This document shows, one piece after another, positions 13,341-25,000 of a DNA stretch of 64,000 nt. A program made the position numbers and the translations under genes. The stretch covers positions 155,162,583 to 155,226,582 of the forward strand of contig NC_071390.1 in assembly GCF_022682495.2 (NCBI RefSeq), given 5' to 3'. Position 1 is the stretch's first letter. The number at the start of each line of letters is the position of its first letter. The notes beneath the pieces are model-generated. The model was not told where the DNA came from. It worked only from the letters and a program-made list of their open reading frames with translations, and did no database searches. Source of the stretch: Desmodus rotundus. Its lineage: Eukaryota > Chordata > Mammalia > Chiroptera > Phyllostomidae.

Positions 13341-14229
13341 AAATTATTCAGGGCAATAAGGTTGCCAAGTATTATGTGTGCATCACCCTGTGTAATCACC
13401 ATTTCCTTTCACTCAAAATAAGAACATCTATGTTTCACGAAACTTTCTGTGATATTCTGCATGATGCTGGGAAGGAAGCAGAGGTAGGAACCCAGGCCAC
13501 AGTGTAAGAAATCTGTTTTAACAACAAGTGGGGAAAATAACAGATTGCTGTAAACCAGTGTGCATTTAGCATACTTTCCTGGGTTTCTGGGAAACACTGC
13601 TCAGTCCAGGGGTTCCAAACACATTATCAAAAACAAAGTAAACAAATACAAACATTCAAGTATTCTTTTTCAAAAGTCGTTTAAAAACACACGCTGATGT
13701 ATCTCCGTGTTTACATCCAGGCTCTGGTTTCCACAGGGAGCACCGATATTTGAAAATAATTCACCTGACATTTCCGAGAGGTCCAGAAGAACTAGAAAAC
13801 CGTTCCCACTAACCAAAACCAAACACAAACTTTAGTTGTATCCTTTATTTTATTTTTACTTGCATTTATTCACACATCATTTCATGTTACTTAAAAATCA
13901 GCTTCCAACAAAACATCCATATGATGATATAGTAATAAAATAAAATTTGATAGGAATTCAGGATATAGAAAGTGTCCTAAATAAATCTCAAAAATGATAA
14001 CTATGATTGAGCCTTAAGTTTAATTCTGAGCCAGCTTCTCAGTTAAAACAGTTTTTTTTAGCACAGTAGTGCAACAAAGCAATGCTTTAGATAATATTTT
14101 AGGTGAACTGGCTGATATAATAAGTAATGATCTTGCTTTTTAATTAACCATAAAAATATAGTCTCCAGATAAATGCCATCACAGAAGTGGCTCTTGAATC
14201 AAACATAAGTTTTCATCCCTCTTGGTGGC
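13341..14229. other. Non-coding stretch, nothing recognised
   Basis: AT-rich; no terminal repeats or coding-like frames. Confidence 0.4.
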
Positions 14230-14725
14230 TTAAACAAGGCTCGTTTCTCTCTCACTTAATTACCTCCCTGCAGTCTATTTCTCTCTACTGTACTGTATAC
14301 CTGCCCTGCTCATTGGAACGCCTTCTAGTGACTGGGACTAAACCCTAACTCTTGAGCACAGTCCATAAAGGCCTTCACTCTCTGGTCGCATCAATCTTTC
14401 CAGCCTTATCCTTTAATATCACTTGCTCTGGACCCCTGAATTCTTCCCTTTTTCCTGCTGCTCCCATGAGATAATATGCCTTCACACATACATGCTCCAT
14501 CCTTTGCCCAAAGTTTCTTGTATCTTCCCTACTACCTTCTGAAAAAATCCTGCAAATGCTTCAAACTCAATGGGAATGTTGCCTACCTTCTCAGTGGAGC
14601 TTGTTTGGTTTTCCCAGACAAAAACAGTTGTTCCCAGATCACACTTTCCCCACTGCACAGGGAACACAGTGGGGAGGATAGAGGCTACACCACAGACACT
14701 CAATAAGTATTTGCTGTGTTTCTAT
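14230..14725 (+). repeat. L2 fragment
   Basis: Sense L2: CATAAAGGCCTTCACTCTCT, CACTTGCTCTGGACCCCTGA, then the terminal phrase CACTCAATAAGTATTTGCTG. Confidence 0.6.
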
Positions 14726-15202
14726 CTCCAGCCTTTTTTGTGATAAATGCAGCATTGAATTCCAAAGGGCTGTTTCTTATAATGACTGCCGATTTAAAAG
14801 GGGAAAACAAGCAAGGGCATGAATCAAAAGCGCCTCGGTAGAGGGAGATTTGCAAAGGGCCCAAGCCGGGAGGATGTGATGGCAGAATGCCAGATGCAAG
14901 AGGCCTGACATCAGGGATGAACGCTGTGCACAGGAGCTCTCCCAGCCGTCACTTCTCTCTGCTGAGTACTCCATGGGAAGTGCAGAGCAAACCGCTGGAG
15001 GCTGTGCTCTCTGGTGCAAACCAGGAGGCTAGGACTGCCCAGTGCTGGCTGCTAGGGAAGCCTTCTGCCCTGTAATCGGGAGAGCAGATGGCAGGGTTGG
15101 CGTTCAGGAGCTCACCCAGCACCTAGCATGGTGCCTGCCAAAGGATGTGCTCAGTAAATGTGTGTGGCTGTGGCTGCCGTGGCCGCCAGAATGGGAGCTT
15201 AC

Positions 15203-15314
15203 CTCAACCCTGGGGACCGGCCACCCGTGTCCTGCCGACAGTCAGAACCTGCTTCAGCAATCGGTTCTGGATCTTTTCCAGGACATGAACATACTCCATG
15301 GAGGCCCTGAAGTT
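15203..15314 (-). other. Candidate cryptic exon in GRXCR1 intron 2
   Basis: On the GRXCR1 sense strand a 112-nt block lies between an acceptor-like TTTGGTGTAG and a strong donor AG|GTAAGC (donor G at 15202). Entering in phase 0, as the flanking real exons would dictate, it reads 36 codons of protein-like text (RASMEYVHVLEKIQNRLL, for example) and then TGA two bases before the donor. If spliced in, it would truncate the protein. The polypyrimidine tract is weak. No parent protein recognised; it could be chance. Confidence 0.25.
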
Positions 15315-15914
15315 CTACACCAAACGCTTGGGTGTGAAAAATGTTCAAAACAAGTGTAACAGTATCCCACCAGTCTCTTAAAAGGCACAGCAAAAGCTCC
15401 ATGAATGATCTCATCCGAAGGAACACAGCTTTCCTGTGTCTCTGGCAGGAAGAATTAACTGCAGAATTAGCTAAACCAGTTGAGTTGGTTTGTGCAGTTC
15501 TGCAATGCAGCCCTTTGGGTGTTAGGAAACGTGTCTGCCAAAGAAAGTGACTTTTGTCGTATAAAATTAACGCTGAGCCACTTTTTGCAGTGTAGCTATG
15601 AAGAGCAACTTCCCATAGAAGCCAATCTTGATTTTTATAATGAAATAAAAAAGAAGTATCATCAAAATAGGTGATCTTGAGGATGTATTATTTTCTTCTC
15701 TCTGGCAGAAGGCCATCTCTTCTGTTTCTTTAAGATTAATATCAAATTATATGAAAAGTGACATCAAGTCGTCAGGTTAATAAATACATACAGTTTGGGG
15801 GGCTGAGCTGGAAGAAGCCAGAAGGCTATTCTCTTTAATAGATTTAAGACTGCTGTCGACTGTGTCGTAAATCCTCTTTGCAGGAACTCACTTTTCGATT
15901 GAAGTGACTAAGCT

Positions 15915-16110
15915 CAGCGAAGGCTTTTTGAATAAGACTCTGGATTCAATTCTAACTTAACTGGGACAAGTAATGTAAACTCTTGAAGACTCAGCTTCCT
16001 CATTTGGAAATCAGGGACAAAATGTTTATAGTATTGCAAAGATTCCAAGAGATGATATATGAGTCTGGAACACGGCATGACATAATAGGAATTCAATAAA
16101 TGGTAGTTGT
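15915..16110 (+). repeat. MIR SINE
   Basis: Sense MIR: AAGACTCTGGATTCAATTCT, then CTCAGCTTCCTCATTTGGAA, ATTGCAAAGATTCCAAGAGA and AGGAATTCAATAAATGGTAG. A shorter MIR-like 3' end is visible at 15110-15170. Confidence 0.75.
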
Positions 16111-16779
16111 GTGTATTATTATTACTATCGAACTCCCTGAGAGCATTTATAACTAAGAATCAATGTTGAGCACATGAAATTTTATCCACAAACATCTAGA
16201 GTCAATAACTTATGAAAGATAACTGGATATTTACAAGAGTTTACATTGTTGCTGGATATCACCATAAAGTGATAAAGAATATAATAAAAATGAGGGGGGC
16301 CTCACGCAAAATATTGGAATGACTCTATTTTGTGACTTTTTAAAACGACACATTGCTATAAAATTTTAGGACTTTCTAGACCATAAAACTTCTCGGCTAA
16401 GTTATAGAATGGCTAAAGTACTTTTTTTATTATGGGAGATTTAACTAGCTTCCAGCCAGTGCTCTCTGAAGAGTGAAAAACTGGGGCTAGTCAGTGACCA
16501 ATACTGCTGAACAAAATTGAGTGGGTTGTTTTCCTGGGACAATGTGGATGTTAAATCGCTGAGCAGGAAGAATATTTGAGTAAGAGTCAAGTGATGAGAG
16601 TAATTGAGATGTATAATTAGTTGATCAAAATGTCAATTAAAATTTCATTCCTAGGAGGGAGCTCCAGCTGGAAAGGGCTTTGATCCCAGCTGGTGTCCAA
16701 GGACGTTCGGGCACCGACAAGCTCCTAAAGGTTCATCACTGCAGCTTATACAGGCAATAGCAATTCCTTTATTATTCAC

Positions 16780-17015
16780 ATTACTGTCTTAGTAAAACTA
16801 CCAAAGATTGCTACAGCAAAGTACTTTACATTTCAAGACCTGTTTTCTCAGCTATGAAATGAGGAGAAAAATATCTTTAGCATGTGGAGTGGTAAGAAAT
16901 ACATGAGATAATGCATGTTATGTGTTTAGCATAGTGCCAGGTCTTGGTAACACTGTGTGTTTAGCATAGGGCCTTGGTAACCAGAATAATATTTGTTTAT
17001 TCTTGTTGTTACTTT
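16780..17015 (+). repeat. MIR SINE with a 3' microduplication
   Basis: CTGTTTTCTCAGCTATGAAA, GAGAAAAATATC, then ATGAGATAATGCATGTTATG and AGCATAGTGCCAGGTCTTGG are MIR 3' sequence. The TGTGTTTAGCATAG...TTGGTAAC segment occurs twice (16921-16950 and 16956-16981). Confidence 0.7.
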
Positions 17016-17604
17016 CAGCAGACGAGTAGAAGTAATGGATGCTCCACTGAGCCTAATTCCAAAGATCCTTTCTGAAGGATTCATTGTCAATTATTTGTTT
17101 TGTTTTTTTAAATAAACCATAGTGACCTTCTCTTACTGTGCCTGTCCTACCTCTACTAACAGTGTATGGAGAATCCTAATTTCCCCTGCCCACTGTCACT
17201 GTCCACTCTCCATTCTCCTTATCAGTTAGGAAATCCTCTGCAATTTAACTGGGCAGAGCATATAGTGAAAAAGTCTCTTTCCCAGCATCCACATGGTTGG
17301 CTATCCGAGGCACTAATCCTCGTCAGTGAGACAGGAAAGAAGTACTGCACACAGCTCCCTGGCCATCCTCTGAAGAGCGAGGTGATCATCCCATACTTAC
17401 TCTTTGTACCTCGTAACAAGCTGGAAAAATAGGATGGAGTAGGGCCATTTTAACCGTGAGGTGAGGACTCACTGTGAAAGGGAGGTGCAACAAGATGAAA
17501 CACTCACTCATGGGGCATAGACATCTGTACCTCTGTACCACTTGAACTTATGGGAGAGGCAAATACCTACTTGGTCTGGACCAGGAGCCTCTGATTCATG
17601 TAGA

Positions 17605-17722
17605 TGATGGATAGATATAAAGTTACAGATACATAGACATGTGTATACATACGTATAGATGGATAGATGACAAATGATAGATAGATAGACAGATAGATGG
17701 ATTTATGAAGAGAGAGAGAGAA
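17605..17722 (+). repeat. GATA/GATG microsatellite
   Basis: Imperfect tetranucleotide array of GATA, GATG and GACA units, followed by a short (AG) run at 17709-17720. Confidence 0.9.
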
Positions 17723-19669
17723 TGAAGATGACATTAGCTAGAGCAAGTTGGAGGCCAGCACAAACTCTTGGGCACTGCCCAAATTTAAGCTCTTTTTTAG
17801 CTGCAAGATTTAAGAAAATAAGTAAAACAAGGTGGTCATAATAACCTTGGCCAGAGAGATTTAGAAATGTTAAGACCCTTCTCCTCCATTCCTTCAGGAA
17901 CTCTCCCTATCAGAACTGTCTCCTGCTTGAAGAAGCAAGTTGAGGAACTATCTGTGTTGGCAAGCTCAGGGAGCGTGAATAAACTCGGGTCTCTGCAGGT
18001 GGAATGAGAACAAAGCCTGGTTGGTACTCCTGTGCCATCTCCCTTTGTCCTGGCCTCTGTGGCCTCCAAAGAAAACAAGCTTGGGATTGTCTCAGAGTTA
18101 CAAGGCTCCCTTACTTCATCTCCTGAGGACATTGGCCGTTTCAGTGAGCAGGACAATACCAGAAGGATTGTTCTCTTTTTTAATTACATATACATATTTT
18201 TATTGTTACAGAAGAGTATGTTAGAGTGCTCAACAAAAGATTTTCGGGTGCAAGTTTGTATAGTATCGGGGGATAGTTCTGGGAGAAGGGATGGAATAAA
18301 GATACAAGTTCAGGCTGAAAATGGAATGCTGAACAAGTTCTGATGTAAAGAGGCCAGTTCTTAAGGGGTGTGGGAGGAGAGGGTTGAGCGCTGAGGAAGC
18401 AGCGAACTGTAAGGAGAAATCAATGAGCACCTACTATTAACCGTGTGCTCTGTGAGCATCACTCACTCGATCTGCACGCATCTCTGCAAGCTAACATTGA
18501 AAACCCGCAGTTTTGCAAAGAGGGAAACTGAGTCTCAAAGAGATTATCAAAGCGCAAGTGTTACAAGACTGCTTGTTCAAGAGCATCACACAGCTGACAT
18601 CTGGCAGCGTCCAGATGCGATCTTGATGTACCTGGCCCCAATGCCTATGCTTTTCTTCATTGAACTCCACTATTTTATTTATAAATAAATTGAAATAATA
18701 TTTACTTCTAAGGAATACTAGTAGATTAAAACATGATACACACTTTAAGCCACAATTCATTATAAAACATAGAAAGTGTTTTGATATATAATATCTGCTA
18801 CTACTATTAAAATTACTTTTATTATTATACTCAAACACCATGATAGTAATATATTGTAAGTGGCACTTAATGTTCAGTTATGGTAGATGATAAAGAACAC
18901 AGATTTTAGATCTTGTCATTTCTTACCACTCAAAGACCGTTTCAATGTTTCATTTATGCCAACAGTACAGGCAATCTTATGCTGTGAAGTTTGATCTATG
19001 TGTCTCCTATCAGAAGCAAATGGATGGAAATATAGATCCTTTGTTAAAGGATGTCGGCAGGTCCGTTTCAGGGGATCCAAAGAGTAAACATATAGTCCTC
19101 TTATCCAAAGGATGGGCTAAGACAAAAGTCATCCTTGAAATGACCATTTTCTGACCAACCACTTAATAAGACAAAGCACAGCGATAGATAAAAGACAATA
19201 TACTAATCACTAATAAGATGAAATAAACTGAAAGAAATGAAAGCATACTCGAAGCAGTAAAAAGATGAAAAAGTAGACTCCAAGGATAAGAAGTTTATTA
19301 TAATCAATGAAAACTAGATTAAGCAAATAAAATCTAGGAAAAAAGATATTAGTGAACTATAATAGTATAATGAGTCACAACAGACTAAGAAAATTAAGGT
19401 AAGAGATCCCTAGACACATTTTGAACACAAAACAAAATGGAAAAAAATTTTGAAAATACTAAATTAAACAGTTAAGATATTATGAGGTATGAAAATAAAA
19501 GCCAAAGAATTTTATTAGAGTATATAAATGAGGCAGGTTCTAAGACCCAAACATAAACCCTCATATGGAAACTTACCCAAGTTCTTAAATCCAAAGCACT
19601 TAGTGTCTAAATTATTAATGGCAGTTACTCAAATCAACATTCTAACAGTTGAACTTGACACCTCACGTT
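17723..19669. other. Non-coding stretch with one antisense MIR
   Basis: 18415-18620 resembles an antisense MIR (AGAGGGAAACTGAGTCTCAA, then CACACAGCTGACATCTGGC). 19180-19520 is very A-rich and may be a decayed LINE fragment, not assignable. The rest is unremarkable. Confidence 0.5.
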
Positions 19670-20590
19670 TCATCACCCCACACATCCAAATCCATCATTA
19701 AGTCCTGTTGATTCACCTGCAATGCTTATTTCCATCCATTTCTTTTTTAATTGTTTTATTGTTGTTCAAGTACAGTTGTCTGCATTTACCCCCCACTATT
19801 CCCCGCCCCCTAGCCACCTCCACCTCCCTCCCCTGATTCCACGCCCCCCCTTGGTTTTGTCCATGAGTCCTTTATAGTTGTTCCTGAAATCCCTTAACAC
19901 CTTCCCCCCCATTATCCGTCCATTTCTCATCACCTTACTGCTGACATCTTATTCCAAGGGTCCACCACTTCCCTAGTTTTATTCTCCCCTGACACGCATA
20001 TCTTCTCCATGCAGAGACAGAATGATCTTCTGCAAAGTCAAAACGGTCACGCCACTTGCCATCCCCCTATAGAAAACACTGAACACCTTTGCCTTCCATT
20101 TATAACGAAGCCAGATTTCTTACCATGATTTCTAGGATCCTATGAAGCATGGCCCTGCCCAGCACGCTAACCTACCACACACCCTCACCTCTGTCTCAAG
20201 CTCATGAGCTTCTCCTTGAGCTTCTTATCCATTTACTTTTAGCTCCTAAAATGTGCCGGTTCTTCCTGCCTTAGAGCAGCAGCACAGGCTTGAACGTACA
20301 AAATCTCTACATTCAGAATTCTTAGCTCCAAGGATCTCTTTCTTCCCCCAGGATCTCTTTACAGTGGTTTCTCTACAATGTTCCAAGTCTTAGCTTCAAG
20401 TCTCAGATTCTTAAGCAGGCTTTCTCCCATCACCCAAGTCAATTAACTTTTTCAATCCCAGATCCTGTTAACGTCATAACGGTTTTCAATCTGTAATGTA
20501 GGACATATTCACTTATCTGCTCCCCCATCCCTAGTAGAATGCAAACTCCATGAGAGCAGAGACAACAGCTATTGAATTCAACACAGTTTA
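19670..20590 (+). repeat. L2 fragment split by a bat L1
   Basis: Sense L2 3' half: CCATCATTAAGTCCTGTTGA, GACAGAATGATCTTCTGC, GGTCACGCCACTTGCC, GATCCTATGAAGCATGGCCC, and TAGAATGCAAACTCCATGAG near the 3' end. Interrupted at 19744-19918 by a younger LINE-1 3' end. Confidence 0.8.
19744..19918 (-). mobile_element. Bat LINE-1 3' end, 5'-truncated
   Basis: Antisense L1 3' UTR of a type common in bat genomes as I remember them: TTTTAATTGTTTTATTGTTG, TTCAAGTACAGTTGTCTGC, then long C-runs and TTTGTCCATGAGTCCTTTAT. Flanked by a perfect 9-bp target duplication TCCATTTCT (19735-19743 and 19919-19927). Inserted into an L2. Confidence 0.85.
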
Positions 20591-23500
20591 ATTCAAAACT
20601 GTCAGCAAGCATGGGACCAGACTCATATGAGTTTCTAATAAAAGTCTGTTTAATGACAGGCCACACTGTGAGCTTTTTTCCAAAGCTTTGGTCTTCCTTG
20701 TGGACAAGAATCTTCAAGATTCAGAGCCAAGGAGTAGAAGCAGGATGCCTGGTCTCCAAGCCCTTCCCCGTGTCTGGCATCTCACTCTGCCAGGTGTCCT
20801 GCCCACCTTAGATACTAGTGTTAGGGTAACTCAGTACAAGGTGTAATTCTGTGGCTTGGCTCCTTGGATGCCTGTAGTTTGCAACCTGGCCACAGCCTTC
20901 CTTCCTGGGGTGGCTCTTTGTCCTTGAATAAGCATAAAGTTGAAAAACACAACATTATCGTCATTGCCAAAGATGATCAAACTTTTAAATTTGTTGTTCC
21001 GCTTCATAAATACACACAAGAAAGCATAGAATTAAAGCTAAAAAATGTGCTACAAATTATGAAATGTGCTCAACCAGTCTCTCAAAGGCCACTACAGCAT
21101 GCAGGCATACTCTTAAATTCAAGATGTGCAAACACCTCCGAAACTAAACCCTGCTTCAATACAGGTCTTGCCTACCTCATACCGTAAGTATCAGCACCCC
21201 GTTTTCCTATGAGACCGAAACAAACAATCATCTCCTTGCCCCTGGGTTTTTTTAAGCAGAGCAAAAGAGGATAAGAAGCAGGAAAAGCTTGCCTTTGGTT
21301 CATTTAGCCCAGCATTAGGGGACAAATCAGCTAAAATATAGGAAGGCTATCACACCCATGTCCAAAGAATTACACGCAAGCCCTCAGAAGCTCCCAATGA
21401 GGTACGCACACTGCTGAGCACTGAAATTTTGAAGAGTACATACAAATAGATTTTCCTCCCAAAACACTCCACATAGATCCAGATGCATTTCCTCGCAGTG
21501 TGGAGCAAATAACTGCCACTGAGTTTTGAATGCAGTGTTTAAAAATCAATGCTTTCCAAGAGTCACAGACTCAATTAAATAAGTGAGCTTGGCCCTTTGC
21601 AAAGTCTCGCATCAAGCGTCATGCCAAGCTACTATCCACAGAGCCTCAGCCCCAGCGCAAGGTGAATTCAAAACTAACTAAATAAATAAGACGACTGGAT
21701 TTAGGACAAGCAAAAGAAGCAAAGCAGAGACTCACCATAAATGGTACATTGTGACTAAGGAAGAAAAGATTTCCTGTAGTACAAAGGCATCACATAATCT
21801 CTGAGAAATAAGTAAGAATCAAATTAAAGGAGGGAAATACCTATAGCTATGCATATTGTCACCAGCATATGGCTGGAAAAACATGAATTGGTAATACAGT
21901 CCTCAGCACCTCCACCCATATGTTTTGGTAATAACAGAGTAGGCTCATCTATCACAGCAGGTAGCAAAAGGTACATGAAGTAGAAATTAAACTTCAACAA
22001 CCATCTATGTCAAACCATCTTAGGAATTCAGTGGGCTTGTTGCTCTTGAGCCAACTGCATGCTTCAAGTTGGTTACTTTGTATCCTTCTAGGGAGCTGTT
22101 AGTGAATTAAAGCTGTTTTCTTAATTCAGTGTATGATGAACTTTATATGAGTTTTTACAGTCCTGATAGTTGCCCAGACATGATTTCTTTAAAGGAAAAA
22201 GCTGTTTGGGGAAAGAGCCCTGATTTGGAGGTATCCCCTGAGGGGAAAAGTAAGCCCAAGGATGGGACAGGGAAAGGAGCCCAGAGGCAGCAAAGGAGAA
22301 CGGCCTCGGCCTCGCTGCTCTATAAGGAGACAGAGACAGATTCTTGGGTTTCACTTTCAAAGGAAGGGGAGAGGATGGAAGACACTAGGGGGTGAGGGTG
22401 GTATTTTTAGACAGTATGTTATTTTACCATCTTTTATAATTGCACTTTTGGGAGGAAATTACAGAGTTATCTTCAAAACACTATAATTCAGGATGACAGC
22501 TACCCACAATAAATCTAAACTTGTAGGATTTATGTTTGTGCTGTAAAAATTCACAACAAAATGAATATTTGACCAGTTTTAAAGCAAAAATAAAAATCAG
22601 TCCCAGGGAAATCTCTTATTTTACTAGAATTACAAATACATTTTCAAAATACATAGATTATTAATCAAGATTTCTTCCTGGTGCAGACCGTAGGGCCCAC
22701 ATATCAATGAGCACAAGTTAGAAAATCTACGATGGTCTCTTCTCCACACAACTTCAGGTCAGAGTTAAAGATGACTTATTAGCATCATAAAATAGCGCTG
22801 GGTATAGTAAACCTACATCTTTGCTTTGCTCGCTGTCATTTTGTAACCAAAGCTATTTCTACCCTGACATAATGTGTATTTTGAATCGGACAGCGCTAGC
22901 CACAGCAGAGCCAACCACCAGTCGAGAGGACAGACGACAGTGACTCTATGGGTGCCAGGGATCAGTTTCTGTGACATTGCATATAAAGCAGGATCTATGA
23001 ATCAAAGTAAATTTCCACTTCACTTCCATTATAATTTTGCCTCTAATGAAATCATTTTCATACTAAAATATATCTTAAAACATACTTGAAAAATATATAA
23101 ATTTTTCTCCATGTTTCAAAAGAAATAACGACAATCTAGAAAAATATCTCTCTTTATTGATTAAATGCTGCTGATGATGTAGTAGGATAATGAAGAAATC
23201 TGGATGCCTCAGGGTGTTTATGCTCAAGGTGTTCTTCGGGAAAGTTAAACAGTCACAGGTAAAGCAGGTAAAGCCTGTTTTGGCCCAGCATCAGCCCTGG
23301 GCAAAGTATACCACAGTTCTGCTTTAAACAGCCTCTATGCCCTCAGATTCAACAAGACTTTACCCTGAGCTGATGGAGTGGACCCCCCAATTCTTCTATG
23401 ATAAAACTGCTTACTCTGCCCATCACCATAGAAGGGGAGAACCATGGAAAATTTAAAATATAATTCTCTAATTTACCAATTCATTGTATTGGCCTAAAGT

Positions 23501-23919
23501 GTGGCACATATATACTTCATGTTTTTTAAGGCAGCAAATGTATGGGCATTTTAGTAAGATTGCACCGAATGTAGCTTTCCTCAGCACCCCCCAATTCAGC
23601 TGTGTGCATAGGATCGCCCTATGTGGGCTCCTTAGAGCAAGGACGTGGTAAACTAGTGACTCCTGGTGGTGGTTACATAATTGTGCAACCATTTCCAGGA
23701 GAGTCAAAAAGGATTGGGAAAGTAATATATACTGCTTCACTCCCTTCCAAGAAAAATATTGCCACCAGAAATATCTTTAAATGAATCATTTCTACACATG
23801 CAAACAAAATACATTGTATTTTTAAACTCTTTATAATAAAAAGCAATGAATACTTTACAATGTAAAGTATCCAAAGCAAGAAAACTAAAATTCATTGATA
23901 TATATGGCTAAAATACAAC
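20591..23919. other. Non-coding stretch, nothing recognised
   Basis: 3.3 kb of intron without a feature I can name. The plus-strand frames at 20864-21187 and 22129-22395 have no recognisable domain. Confidence 0.4.
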
Positions 23920-24215
23920 TGTAGCTCAATACTCCCATCTCTGGGATTTCGTCCTAAAACATAATTCAACAGGCACAAAGATATTTATCCAACATTCATA
24001 TAAAGCAAACTCCAAAACTAGAAACATTAATTTCCAACAAGAGGGAAACAACATTTTAACAATTCAAATGTTTCATCATGATGGTACATAATAAAATCAA
24101 TAAAATCATCATCAAGTTTACTTATAAGGACATGGGAAAATTAAAAATGTTTTTGATAAAATATGCTAAACAGAGTAAAAATGGTCCATTTGTTGTGAAT
24201 GTCACCATAAAAATA
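23920..24215 (+). repeat. L1M LINE-1 3' fragment
   Basis: GATATTTATCCAACATTCAT, AACATTAATTTCC and CATCATGATGGTACATAAT follow the order of the old L1 3' UTR/ORF2 end. Heavily decayed. Confidence 0.5.
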
Positions 24216-24357
24216 TATATGCATGTGTGTGTGTTTATATATATGTGTGTGCATTTATATATGAGTGTGTGTGTTTGTATGTGTGTGTGTTTATATAAAT
24301 ATGTGTGTGTTTATATATGTGTGTGTGTGTGTGTACACATATATATACACACACACT
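24216..24357 (+). repeat. TG/TA compound microsatellite
   Basis: About 140 bp of alternating purine-pyrimidine DNA: TGTGTG runs separated by TTTATATA blocks at intervals of about 20 bp, ending in TGTGTACACATATATATACA, a self-complementary junction that passes into CACACA. Confidence 0.95.
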
Positions 24358-24399
24358 GGAAGGCAATATGGAAAATGAACATGATTGCAGCACTACCAT

Positions 24400-24715
24400 A
24401 TATATTTTTTAAAAAGACTATTTTAGAGCAGGTTTAGGTTCACAGCAAAACTGAGAGGAAGGCACGGGGACTTCCTGTACACCCACACACGGGCTAGCCC
24501 CCTCATTAGCAACACCCGCCCCAGAGCAGGTTTGTTACAGCAGTGCAATCTACACTGACACTTCCTTATCGCCCAGAGTCCGTAGCTCACATGAGGGCTC
24601 ACTCTGTGCTGCACATTCGGTGAGTTTGGACAAATGTACCAATGACTCCTGTTCATCAGTTTGGTATCACACAGAGTAGTTTCCCTAGAAATATTCTGTG
24701 TATTGTGTGTTAACA
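24400..24715 (-). repeat. Mammalian L1 3' UTR (L1MA/L1MB type)
   Basis: Antisense L1 3' UTR: TTTTAGAGCAGGTTTAGGTT, CACAGCAAAACTGAGAGG, CCCAGAGTCCGTAGCTCAC, TTTGGACAAATGTACCAATG. Its A-tail end lies at the left (TTTTTTAAAAAGACT). Confidence 0.8.
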
Positions 24716-24829
24716 CTTAAAAGTCTTCACCCGTCCAATAAAGACACAGAATAGAAAATGATCTAGATTGTAAATTATTTCAGAGTAATATGTAGGAATA
24801 AGCTACCAATAAACTTCAGAACTCAAATC

Positions 24830-25000
24830 TAATCAGCCCTTTCTCTCCAACCTCTCTCCGCCTTGGTATTTCATCTTCTCCCACGTCCTCAGGAAAGTCT
24901 TCCCTCACCCCTCACTTGGGGTGAAACTACCTCATTGGGTGTCGTCAAAGACCCAGTGCCTTTCCTTCAGAACTTCTCTCTCACTTTGTGATTACACATA
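24830..25000 (+). repeat. L2-like fragment
   Basis: Pyrimidine-rich sense L2-type text (CAGGAAAGTCTTCCCTCACC, then CTCTCACTTTGTGATTACAC). Weak. Confidence 0.4.

Noticed and set aside
15042..15359. 105-codon plus-strand frame ending CEKCSKQV, suggestive of a zinc ribbon
   Set aside because: Only one CxxC, on the antisense strand of the gene, with MIR-derived sequence in the middle; no support.
20864..21187. 107-codon plus-strand frame
   Set aside because: A mixed-composition intron stretch with no domain; the reverse frame is equally open over part of it.
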